A program made the translations under genes and the position numbers. Below are positions 33,277-44,423 of a stretch of DNA of 64,000 bases, piece after piece. The notes beneath the pieces are model-generated. The model had not been told where the DNA came from. It did not search any database and saw only the letters and a list, made by a program, of their open reading frames with translations. The stretch comes from Hypomyces perniciosus. Its lineage: Eukaryota; Ascomycota; Sordariomycetes; Hypocreales; Hypocreaceae. Each line of letters begins with the position of its first letter. Position 1 is the first letter of the stretch. The stretch lies in assembly GCA_008477525.1 (NCBI GenBank), contig SPDT01000004.1:4030001-4094000 (forward strand), in the 5' to 3' direction.

Positions 33277-34343
33277 GCAGAACAACTGGGGTGTGTATAG
33301 AATTAACAGGATCATTGGGCGTGTTGGATGTCAAAGGGTGGCTTTGCGTAATCTTGGAGCTAGGAATCGAACAGCGATTTACATAGACGACAGTAATCGA
33401 TGATTATAATTGACTTTCTTGGCCTCTTTAACAGAGAGACAACAATCCCCAAAGGGAATTTGTCTCGGAAACATAGTTCGGTTTGTATATCTATCTATAT
33501 CCACGTTGATAGAGGCAAGTTTCGAAACGATTTAAACCACTCACTCGTCACGCATTCACAACCCACACTTCATCATTCACACAGTCCAGTGAGTTACTGC
33601 AGAAATATCATCAATGAAGCCTTCGCGTGTATTCATTCCGGGCTGACCCTGTAAGCCAATCTAACGCACAAGCAATCATCAACAGCCCCCTGACTACCAC
33701 CCGCAAGAAACACAACACGAGCCATCCTTTCTCCCTTTGCTTTCCGACCAAGTCACCCACCCACCAGCAGGGTATCAATTTTTCATGTCACTTGCCCTGC
33801 CCTGCCCTGTCCAGATGTGCCGTCCATACCAGCTGGCATTGCGCGACCTAGAAAGTAGATATATAGCAAAGGAGAAAATGAGAAATGACAAAAGGAACAA
33901 GGCGTGACAAAGAAACAAAAACGAAGAAAAAGAAGCACAATCATTAGACAATATGTTTCCGGATCGGGCACTAGGCAAAAGCACCGTAATCCCCTAAGCT
34001 GTAAGCAAATGCCGAACGAACCATCCCCACAGCATTTCCGCCGCCATGATAAAGTCCATATCTCTCCAAAGCGGCTTTAATATCCCGGAGTCGTTCATTC
34101 TGCGTTGCTTCGCGTGTATGGAAAAAAGTAAGTCGTCGATCTGTTCGCAGCCACGTCTTCAAAACGTTGCTACACCAAGGCGACCGACAACGTTCAACCA
34201 AGAAGATTTTTCATCATAATCCCGTTGGCCAGTTTCCCCCCCACACTAAAGGCCGCCTCAAATGCCGAATTGGGCGCGACCCAGTGCAAGGGCGATTATA
34301 GATATCAGGGCTAGTTGAAGGCTTTCTCTTCAGGCTGGGAAAG
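33277..34343. other. Convergent 3' gap
   Basis: 1,067 bp between the converging ends of ELG1 and the DUF3716-like gene. Short open frames only, no domain, tRNA or repeat recognised. A stretch at 33850-33940 is almost free of C on the plus strand (purine-rich). Confidence 0.5.
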
Positions 34344-37300
34344 CTATTCCTTCAGCTCTTCACTCGCCTCCTCGTCCCTATCAGGTAAACGCTCAGACTG
34401 CATCATGGCCCAGCGGGACCCCATTTCAATTCTATTGCGCAGACACCATCAGTATTCATCCCCGATGAAGAATCAGAGGGGGTTGGAAAGGGTACTTACG
34501 GTGACTCCTCGACCACTCTCAATTTCAGCCCCCGACAAAACCTGACAAACCGCCGGATGGTTCTCTGGCGCTTAAACGCCGCCATAATATCGCCTCGTGG
34601 CAGTCCATCCTTCTTGGAGATTTGCCCGCTGTGCTTATTCACAATCAAATGGACACGCATAACCTCCGCGTTCCACGCGACCTCCACAATGTCGTCTAGA
34701 CGTACATTGAAGTCGATGGGCTCCCTGTGAACGCCCCACAACACAGGATCCAGCTCCTTAAGAACCTGGTGCTCGAAGCAACGCTCCTCCTTCACCCAGT
34801 GCAAGTATTGAGTGACTTGTATGGAGCTCGTATACAACCGCGATTTGACCTGGTAGACTCGGAAGTCGTTCTCGCCCGTTGGGGCACCACTCCAAGAATC
34901 GGTGTCGGTAAAGTCTGCCGGTTCGGTATCTCGATGGGCTGGGCGAAGTGCAGGAGACAACTGTTTCGGACGCTTGTTGATATGCATGGTCGATGGGGAC
35001 TCGTGGATCAAAGGCCCCCCGTACGCTTCAGGCGGTGTCTGCTCCAAAGAAGATCTATCCTGCTCCATTGGCGTTCCAGCCAGGGAATAAGTACTCTTCC
35101 GTTTCTTGGGCTGTGCTTGAGGAGTACCATTTGGGGTAGCCCCCAAGCTTTGTCGGACCGTCTTTCCACCTGACGGCCGACCAATATTCTTGAAGCCGGC
35201 CTTGGTTCGCAGAGCCACCAACTTTGGGTCGTTATAGAAGTTGTGGATGATCTTGGAGACGTTGAACGATGTGCCTTGCTCCAACCACAGTTCGTGCAAG
35301 CGCTGACGCATCCAGTCCACTGGCGCCATATCCAGTCCATATTTCTCCAGCTCGCTTAGGGTCTCGCACATGCGGAACAGCGTGTCGTACGAGGTGATGC
35401 TTCCCTTTCCGGAGTGGGTGTACTTCTTGCTTAAAAGCTGGTAGGGGTTAATTGAGCCCTCTTCCAGAAACTCCAATATCTTGTGGCCGCGGTTGACTTG
35501 TCGTCCAAGCTGGAATCTCTGCGAGCCCTTTTCACCCTTTTCCTTAGCCTGCAGGGCAATATGGTACTTCTCTTGCCACTGCCTCAACGGCGGTTCGATC
35601 AACGCTCTGATATCCGGCCATCTGGCGTCCCAGTATGGATGGTTCTTGTCGATTTTTACCAGTGGCACACCCTCTACAATCTCGGGATAGATGTACTCTG
35701 TGCCATTGTGCCTCAGGACAAGAGTCTCGCGTGTAATCTCTGGGAGATCCTCCAGCTGTTCCCGGCTCTCTACAGGCTGAGGGGAAGGTTCAACGGAGTG
35801 CGAGTGCACCCTAGGCGTGGGCAGATCGCGGGACGGGGGTCGTGACGTAGGTCGTGATGGGGGTTGGCTTAGTAGGTTTGCAGGAGTGAAACTGGAAGTG
35901 AAGGTAAACACCTTCGGCTCCTTGACCATCGAAAAGTGGCTTATCTCAGGGAGAAGCGGTCCTCCGTTGGGAACGTGGAAATGGCCGTTTTCCTTTTGGT
36001 CTGACTGAATTTGCTGAACTGGTTGGAACGGGTGGATTGGTTGAAGTGGTTGAAGTGGATGGAGTGGTTGAAGTGGTTGAGGTGGTTGAGGTGGTTGAAG
36101 TGGATAGACCGGTCTAACTGGCTCTGGGGGAGGCTGGATTGCCTCTTGAGCAAGCCCGGCAGCTTTCGCAAGGGCCTCTTGAGCAACTTGTTGCCTGAGA
36201 GCCTTGAGTTCAGCAGTCTCATGAGCTGCGTGTTCGGCCTGGACTGGGCTGTCGTTCTTGATCTCCTTTTCAGCAGGTTCAGGTGCAGGTTCGGATGCAG
36301 GTTCAGGCTCGGGCACAGGCACAGGCACGTTGTCGGGCTCTCTTTCAGGTTCTCTTTCGGAGTCTCGTTCGGGTTCCAGCTCGGCTTCTGGCTCGGCTTC
36401 TGGCTCAGCTTCTGGCTCGGGCTTTGAAGGTTCCGCGTTGATCTCGGGCTCAAGCTCCGGCTCAGAGTCCAGGACATCCGGCTTTTTCAAAACAGCCCCA
36501 TGACATCCCTGGCGGTTCCATTCGCAGTTGCCACACTTCTGAAACAGCGGCCCGCCAACCACAATGCAGTCATCAAAGGCTCCTTGGTTTTTGTCACAGG
36601 ACAAGCATCGCTGAGTCTGGATGTCGCCAATTGCCTGGATCATGCAAGACAACCACTTCACACCCTTTGCTTCGGTGCGTTCGTAGATGCTGGCGAGATG
36701 ATCCTGGTTGAATTTCCTGCCGCGTCGGATTTTAACGGGCCTCTTGATGGGCATCTCCTGAATCGCTTTGACCCATTGATTCCAAGGCTCAATGTGCTCC
36801 ACGGGCCCGATCACCTGTCCGTCCGCATCAATAATATTGACGAGCGCACCAGACGCCGAAGGTGTGGACGTGTTCTTGTCTGGGGATGCCGCGGGTGCTA
36901 TTGGCGATGCTATTGGCAGCGCTTTCGGTAGAGCTGTTCTTGGTGCAGTCCTTTCGGATGTTGGCTCTCTGGTATACCGAACACCTTCCATTGGTGTGGT
37001 GTCGTCGTCTTTCAGCACACTCCTCCTACTGTCAGTCATGTACAGTCCATCCTCAGACTCAGATGGAACATCCTCGCCACGCCTCTCGCGGAACCACCTA
37101 ACCATAGTGCGGGTGATCTTCTCTCTCTGCTCCAGCTTCTCCTGCTCCTCCTGTCGGTAAATCCGTTCCAGTTCCGTCATTCTGTCGGATTTTTCATCAC
37201 ACTCCAAAACCACGCGGGCCAGTTCCTCTTCGACATTCCTCAGCTCTTGCGCAAGCCTTTCCCGACTCCGGTTCAGCTCATTGCGTTTTCCGTCCAAGGT

Positions 37301-37471
37301 GCCCAGTTCAACCCTCAGCGCGGTCATGGCCTTCCGGTAGTCTTCCTCGGCCCTGACATGTTGATTCTCTTGCTCATCATCGAAGCGGCGCCAAAAGTTG
37401 TTTTCGGCCTCGTCCCAGACATATTGATGGTCTTCTACTGGGAGGTCCTCCCACATCGCCGTCTCAGCCAT
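34344..37471 (-). CDS. Uncharacterised protein with DUF3716-like Cys cluster, coiled coil and PE/PQ repeats
   Basis: Two exons (37471-34500 and 34431-34344) give 1,019 aa; the 68-bp intron has a weak branch site but GTAAGT and AATAG ends, and the small last exon adds about 30 residues. Residues ~35-130 form a charged coiled coil. Residues ~275-325 hold a Cys cluster (CLSCDKNQGAFDDC then CGNCEWNRQGCHG) like DUF3716, a fungal module that may bind metal. A Glu/Pro run (nt 36250-36450) and a PQPP/LQPL/HP run (nt 36010-36110) are low-complexity. A later block around YPEIVEGVPLVKIDKNHPYW and the closing block (LYTSSIQVTQYLHWVKEERC, and VRRF-like RRFVRFCRGLKLRVVEE) look conserved but unnamed. Likely nuclear; function unknown. 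The start is the first ATG in a frame that is closed upstream. Confidence 0.75.
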
Positions 37472-38610
37472 CCCCCCTGCAGAGGTCTCTGTTCTCAGAG
37501 ACCCCTATGATGAAAGCTTATTGGGAGTGATCCTGACCCTAGCTACTGTGTTAGAAACTCCTGGCAGTAATGGTTGATGAGACGCACACTGAGAGAACAG
37601 GTGTGAGGGTGGATGAAAGTGAGAGTGATTCAGCGTGGCTGTGGAGCAATATGCCCTGACAAAGAAATACCATGCCTATAATATAGGCTTATTGCAATCT
37701 CAACAAGGCTAACATCCGCCAGTGCCCGCAACTGCGGAAAAGGGCTAGATATCTGGCGACAACTTTGTCGGCGCAGGCGGTAGTAGTGGGAGTGGTAGTG
37801 GGAGTGGTTTAAAAATAGTCCAAATTATAGGAGGAAAGGTGCGTCTCAGAAGGCGTATGCAGTAGCGCAGCCGCCGATCTCTGCGGTGGAGCGAAGCCAA
37901 AAAGACCAAAGAGAGGGTGGGGTGAGTGATGCGATGCGATAGATAGATAGATAGAGAAGAGCAGCAGTGTATAAGTGCAGTGCACAGTAATACGAAGTCA
38001 ATCCTTTGTTCCCTCGCCCCCGGCAGGAGATGAGAGGTAGGATCACTCATCCATATGTGTTCAGAGGAAATGAAGAAGCGCTTTCAAGGCTTGTGTGGCG
38101 TAGCCGAAAAGCTGAAAAGGGCGATGAAGGAATCGAAGCGAATGCGATAAAAAAAGGGCCACAGAAAGAAACGAAAAAAGACGGCAGCAAAGAAAAAAAG
38201 GCCTAGCGTGTACGAACCTTTGTATGTACGCCAGGTACTAATATCTCTATTGCACTCCGCTCCAAAAGGTCTGAACGCGAGGATCGTAAAGCGTGTGCAT
38301 CGAGGTGAGGTGGACCAGGTGAGATGTGTTGAGGTGACAATGAGGTGGGTTATAGATAGTGCGTAGTACTCGAAGAGGGAAAAGAGGCGCGATAGATAGA
38401 AACGTACACTTTGGCGGAAAGATAGGCCGATGGTCGAGGCGAAAGGAAATCTTGCGGAAAATGTAAAAGAAAGGCGAAGGGGGGGGAAGGAAAGGAAGAA
38501 ATCGGAAACGCAAAGGGGAAAAAAGGCCAAGAATCAATCACAAAGAGGGCGTAAGGAAGAAAGGAAGAAAGAAAGTCACTTTCCCTAGGTAGAGACGGAC
38601 AGGACAGACA

Positions 38611-38628
38611 GTACTCCGTACGGAGTAC
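38611..38628. repeat. Perfect 18-bp palindrome GTACTCCGTACGGAGTAC
   Basis: Two TACTCCGTA units fused head to head, sharing TA. It reads the same on both strands and contains CCG-N2-CGG. Confidence 0.95.
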
Positions 38629-38849
38629 CGAGTTTGACAATAAGGTACGAATACAGTGGCGAATGTACCACTGCTCTGCTCCGTATGAGTATGAGTACTA
38701 ATGTAATACTGTAACAGGTACGGAGTACAGAGTACAGCACAGCACAGCACAGTACAGAACAGCACACGCAGACCTTAGTCCAGTCCAGACAGACGCCTGG
38801 AGGTTGGGCCAAGAAAACTGGGACAAGCGAAATGCGAAAGACAGAAAGG

Positions 38850-38869
38850 AAAAAAAAAAAAAAAAAAAA
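38850..38869 (+). repeat. Poly-A run of about 20
   Basis: Homopolymer of about 20 A in the intergenic region. Confidence 0.95.
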
Positions 38870-39194
38870 GTACAGCGGAGGCCTATGAATATTACTACTA
38901 ATCCTGCTAATTCCTGCTAATCCTGCTGCCGGGTTATACCCCCCTCTTCGGAAACATTTTCCTTGGGGACTACTATTACGGAGTACGACTATTACAACAG
39001 ACAACCTAAAATGGTGCTAAAATAAACAGCCAAGGCGGCGCGCGCAAGTCCGTCCCCCACGGAGGTGTCGGCGAGATACTTCTCAAGTCGGTCACTATTT
39101 CCTCTCAACGGGCACTTTATTGTCTGTCTGCGCGCGCATACGTACATGGCACAGGCGGGTACTGCTTCGTACACAGACAGCGTCGAGTATTACT

Positions 39195-39212
39195 CTACGG
39201 AGTACTCCGTAG
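39195..39212. repeat. Perfect 18-bp palindrome CTACGGAGTACTCCGTAG
   Basis: The same unit in the opposite arrangement (TACGGAGTA joined to TACTCCGTA). Its centre is GTAC and it carries CGG and CCG triplets 6 bp apart. Confidence 0.95.
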
Positions 39213-40801
39213 AAAATGTCCAAGATCAGTGACAAGCTGGCGAAGAAGAACAAAAAGAAAAACCAACCAAAAGAAAAAAAAAGAAGAGGAGAGGATGTAG
39301 GGCAAAACGTTAACTTTATGTTTTTTTTTCTTACTATTTATTTTACTTATACATATGTATGCAAGATCCGATCGTCTTTTGGACCAACAAGACACAACAC
39401 ATAACAGATAGCAAGCGGCAACAATGCTCGGCATGAACAATTCTCGACATGGATTGCGGTCCTTTCGGCCCTCTCGTACATACACCTCCAGCTAACATGA
39501 ACATGATGCGACTAAGAATTAGGCCCCCGGACACGAGAACCCTATTTGGACCGCTCCTGGCTGGCTATTGTCGCACCCATTAATATCATATTACCCTCGC
39601 AAATAGTAGACTCGTTAGTGCACGCCTTACTCTTACAACTTAACTTGTCAGCAGGATAATACACTTTCAATGTCAAGTTCCTTTTTTAGCTTGACCGATA
39701 GTGCTCCGTGCGGGAGCCAGCCAGACCCCCATACATACAGTCTAATACCATCACGTGCTCATCGACTATGCGAATGAAGTTACACTGGCCAGAGGAACAC
39801 GAGCACTGCTACCTCGTATCAGGCATAATATGGTGTTTTATACCTGGTACGGAATGTGTGGAGGTACTCCGTAAATACTTCGGAGATAGATGGGTAGGTG
39901 GTAGGTAGTAGGCGGTATTTATGCCAACTATCTACGAAGTACTCCGTATTATGTATGGCGTTGTCCGACCGTTTTTTTTTTCCCACTCTCATCGCAGATT
40001 CATGTCCACTTATAATCATAATACTACCACGACTAGTACGGAGTACGTACCACACAACCAACCCCCTGTTAGGTGCTTACTGATACTACCTACTACGTCA
40101 ATAGCCTATTTCCCTTCCCAATATCCTTTATCATTTAGCATTTAACCTCTATGGAATTACAAGTAATAACACCATCGCTCTGTCCGAAAATCTCCGCACT
40201 TGGTAATGCAACCAAAACCACCCCCCCCCTGGTTCAAAAATAGGCAGCTGAATTAATGTGTGACTTATCGCCCGTAGATTTCCGCCTTCTCCAGTGCGAA
40301 ACACGTGCGGTACGAAAGTACTCCATGTTGCGCGGTGGTTTCTTCATCTGGGATAGTACCGAAAGAGAGCCAAGGATTGATTTGCATTGCCATTTGTCAC
40401 TCGTATAAAATGCCTCCTAACACCGACAAAATAGCCCCGACACTACTCCGTATTTTTTGGCGAACTCCTCCCCGAAACAACGCGTAATCGTACAGCGGAT
40501 TTCGGATTACAGAGTATAGTCGTATTCCGGAACTTTCCACCCCCATACGGCCGTATTTGGTACATATGTGCGAGACCAATTTCCATTTTGGGCAATAATC
40601 TCCAGCGCGCGCAGATGCTTACTACCATCCTGAGCTTAAATGCTTAGTCATTGCTTAGATAAGACTTAATTACGAAGTAGTCCAGCCTATCTTACTGCGC
40701 CGCGCTGCTTCCATAGTACTACTAATATTACGGAGCACTACTATCTATATTTAAGGCTACTCCTAGGTAATATACCCTATTTCATATAATGCTTACTCTT
40801 C

Positions 40802-40821
40802 TACGGAGTATCTACGGAGTA
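40802..40821 (+). repeat. Direct pair of TACGGAGTA
   Basis: Two exact copies in the same orientation, two bases apart (40802-40810 and 40813-40821). Confidence 0.95.
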
Positions 40822-41691
40822 CCCACCCACCTATCAAGCTTCATATATCACAAACACACAAGCAAGCCTCAACTCTTTTTACCACACCCGTACTAAATAC
40901 TTTATGCATGTTTAGCCCGAAGAGAGACTATCACACTCTAAAAGTGGGTAACTTGCTCGTACCAAGAAACCGAGGGTAGCTAGCCTCATTACGGAGTAGG
41001 AGTAGTATGTGTTAGGTATTACTATCTCCTATCAGCCTTCGGGATGATCGGTTCCATAGAGCTTATTGCCGGTAAATTTTCTGCTAATAGCCGCCAAGTA
41101 GGAGGAATATGGCGCATAACGCAATAGTAGTAGTAGTACGGAGTAGTAGTAGCATGATAAAACTCAACTGTTCGCACTTTGTGCGAAGTCTTGGCATACC
41201 CACTGAGGGCTGGGGGTTGGCCAGAGTACGAAAAGGTGATTTCCCTGTCAACGTCTCGTCCATAAACTGAACTACTCCATACGCATACTATTGAGTCTAT
41301 ATATACTTCGTACCCCCGCTGGTCAACACCGGACCAGTTATTAAAACATGTAATCAACCACTGATACTTCTCCATCAAAGCCCAGTCCCGTTGCCCGAGT
41401 CGAAACAATAATCTTGCTCCATCTGCCCGTATAGACGAGTCATCCAGGTCCTCCGTCAAACGCCGTGCCATGTCAATGCCTAGGTATGCTCCAGAGAATC
41501 AAACGTAAAAACGTAAACACACTCCCTTCCCAGTGCGAAACGGGATAAGGGGAAAGAGGATGCAGAATTCTGCACGGGATTGGATCATCTGGCAATCAAC
41601 GTCTTGCCAAACCCCCCATCCCAGATTAAACATTTCGTTAAAAAAAATAAGGGCAGAAAGCGGGTGCTTGCTCCTAGCCCTCTGACTGAAT

Positions 41692-42754
41692 TTAGGGCCT
41701 GGATGAGTATCGGTTAGACGTTGGCGAGTAGGGCATATCGTAAGCGCTTGACTGTCCATAGGGATCATCCGCGTAGACAGTGCCTCGGCGGTCATCCTCG
41801 GGGAGAAGCTCCTTGACTTCCCAGTTGTTCATCCGAGTACCCACAGAGAACTCGAGATCTTCCTTGGTGATGGAGTCCCAGTACTATTCACATGTTAGCA
41901 ACACGGATTGTCAACAACCTATCCTGCACGTTTAGGCTTACCTTGTAGACCATCATGACTCCCAGCAGGTTGCACATGGTCGCAAAGAACAATCCGTCCA
42001 GGTAGTGGCTCACAGCCACGCAAATCTTGCTGCTAAACGCGTAGAGAATGACCTGGCCTGCAACGAAAAAGAAGATGCCAAAGGCAATATCTCCCAGAGG
42101 CCACCGGTCCTGCAGCGTCCTAACCACCAGCAGAATTTGAAGTCCGATATAGACAAACAGTTGAATCGCGTTCAGCAGGTACAAGACCACGAAGAGTCCG
42201 ATAGTGTTGGTGGGACCCAAACCAGCCCAGCCCTTGAAAGTAGCCAGCGAAACAAGGAAACTGATGGCAAACGCAATCAAGGAACACAGTCGCAGCATCC
42301 ACACGGAGAGAGGTGTGCCATCCTCATAGAGTTGGAACCCGACAAACCCGTTAACGAGCAGGCACGTCACCAACGTACTGCTCAACCCATTCTGAACACT
42401 AGCAAAGTACGGAAAGGGAGCACTCCCAGCGGGCACCACACCGGCATCGACAACAAGCGAGATGAAAGTCAACAGCATGTAGATGTAGAAGAAGCTGAGA
42501 ATCTCCTTGCGACCGACGGCAGTGAACTTGCTTCGGACATGTAGGATCATGATAACGGTCATGACGAGTGCAACGATGTGCATAGCGGCCGCAGCGCTCT
42601 CGAAGATGATGGTGTTGGCGAGTTCGATATTACGCGCGAAGCAGGTAGGCTCGATGCCCACACGGCCCGAGGCCGACAGGACAGGGCCGACCGAAGCGCA
42701 GAGCGGGAGCGGCGCATTTTCGCAAATCGAAGTGAAGTCACCGAAGCCCGACAT
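41692..42754 (-). CDS. CHS7: Chitin synthase export chaperone Chs7
   Basis: Polytopic ER membrane protein that lets class IV-type chitin synthase leave the ER. Exons 42754-41942 and 41883-41692 (58-bp intron) give 334 aa, as in other fungi. The start ATG at 42754 opens [19 protein letters not shown], the conserved N-terminus; an in-frame ATG three codons upstream is possible. Seven hydrophobic stretches are visible (for example [39 protein letters not shown] and [16 protein letters not shown]). The soluble C-tail after the intron reads [15 protein letters not shown] and ends in a Tyr/Ser-rich segment. All parts are present and no damage is seen. Confidence 0.95.
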
Positions 42755-44423
42755 GATGGGCAAGCGGTATCGTCGAGAGAAGCGGTCGGTTTCGTGATAA
42801 GAGATAGAGATGGATATAGAGGAAGAACAACGAGCGTCGGTTTCGTGTGGGAGACGTTGTGTCGTGTCGTCAGCCGCAGCAAACAGATTAGTTGAGATAA
42901 AGGCCTCTTGTCACTGTTTCGTTCCCTCGAGGCAGCAAAAACGAGCGACGCTACTTCGAACGAACAAGGCTTTACTTGATGAGCGAGAGTGGAACAAAAA
43001 AGAAAAAGGGCAGCAGGAAAAGGCCGCTCCGCCGCCGTCAGCCGGGCTTTTGCTGTTTCGGATCCGTAGGGCGATGGGATGATGAAAGGGATGAAGTTTG
43101 CCTGGAGCCAGGAAAAGGGACCAGAGGCGCGCTGGCCAGGTCAACAAAATCGGGGGGCCCACTCCACAGTGGTTCTTTTTTTGGTGAGCAGGGGAAATGA
43201 GTGGCCGGAAAAAAGATAAAAAATACTCCGAAGTAAAGCAGTACGAAGTGTTATTATATTAGCTGACGTCTTTCGTATTATATGTACTCCGTATATGTAT
43301 ATGTATTTATGAACAATTCATCAAAACTCAGAGCGATTATTATTATTGTTTGGTTTTGCTTCGGGATCTACTTTGAATGGCGAATATTAAACAAGTTCCC
43401 TCCTGTGTTACCATGAACCATTTTTTCTCCCTCTTTTCAATGGTGCCAGAATCTCAGTACACTATTACTTCGTACTAGTACTCCGTTATGGAGGAGTGTT
43501 GCCGTGGAGAACACAATCCGGCCCTTCTTAGTGGGCTCGCTGCGGCTGTCACCCGCATTACACGAACAGTGCTAACAATAGTGAGCCTATGACAACTCTC
43601 CATCTCTCCTCTCATATACGGAGTACTTCGTACATAAGATGCAAACAAAGTCTTAGGATGCATTCACCTACAAGTGCATGCATCTCGGCAGCCCCACTAT
43701 GTTATGTTCTGTGACTCAACCAATGCCTATGGCAATACCACATTTATGAGATCAACCTGCGCTTCGAGCACTGCATCTTCAGCACACACACATGGCGCCC
43801 TTGGGTCGCCATTTTTCATGTTCATCTTGCTGATCTAAATATGCCGTCATCGCTGACATGCGCATCTATGAATCCCTCATCACAATGCCGGGTATTGTTT
43901 CCCCATGCCTATGTATCTACCTACGGTGTGGTGTATCAGTCGACCATTCCATTCCAGTCGTCCATCTGTGAAACCATTCACCTCCCCCGTGTCCGTGTCC
44001 ATGTTCATGCCAAACCCCTTATGCGTATTAGTGCCGAGCAAAGTGAAAAAAGAAAAGCAAGAAACATAAAAAAAAACTCCGACATATGCATATGGTGAGA
44101 TATCAAGTCTCACCCCGTTTGTCAAACCATTTGCAATCCCTCGATTTGTGAGGCGGCCCGTCAAGGGGTGGACAGGACCAGTTCCAAGTTACCTTAACCA
44201 ACGCCCCAAACCATGCAATACCATTGCCATGTTTGTCTAACTAAAAACAAGCATGAATAAAAACACACATAAATAGTACAGAATACAGGGGACTTTCGTT
44301 GTCCCTTTGTTGAGTTTCAGAAGATGAAAAAGCTGAATAGACTCCAGATCAATGATAGGATGCCCAGCCATTATGGTGGTTCACTGGCCAACAGTAACCG
44401 TACTGGTAGCATTGCAACCACTC
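42755..44423. other. 1.7-kb intergenic region
   Basis: CHS7 promoter side and 3' side of the cyclin gene. Purine-rich at 42,950-43,050. Motif copies near 43286, 43480 and 43618. The 44.0-44.3 kb part is AT-rich, as in a 3' UTR. No gene recognised. Confidence 0.5.
43618..43633. repeat. Hybrid motif pair TACGGAGTACTTCGTA
   Basis: One TACGGAGTA fused to one sister unit TACTTCGTA; a palindrome spoiled by one transition on one arm. Confidence 0.95.

Larger units (their letters stand above)
37472..41691. other. 4.2-kb intergenic region rich in low complexity and palindromic motif
   Basis: Lies upstream of the DUF3716-like gene and downstream of CHS7. The plus strand is strongly purine-rich between about 38090 and 38580 (a CT-rich leader when read from the minus strand), with a poly-A run later. 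More than ten exact TACTCCGTA/TACGGAGTA copies occur between 38.6 and 41.2 kb. ORFs up to ~150 codons lack domains and overlap repeats. No gene is supported. Confidence 0.55.

Noticed and set aside
36011..36427. Trp/Leu-rich frame antisense to the DUF3716-like gene
   Set aside because: Made by the complementary reading of the PQ and PE repeats; no independent support.
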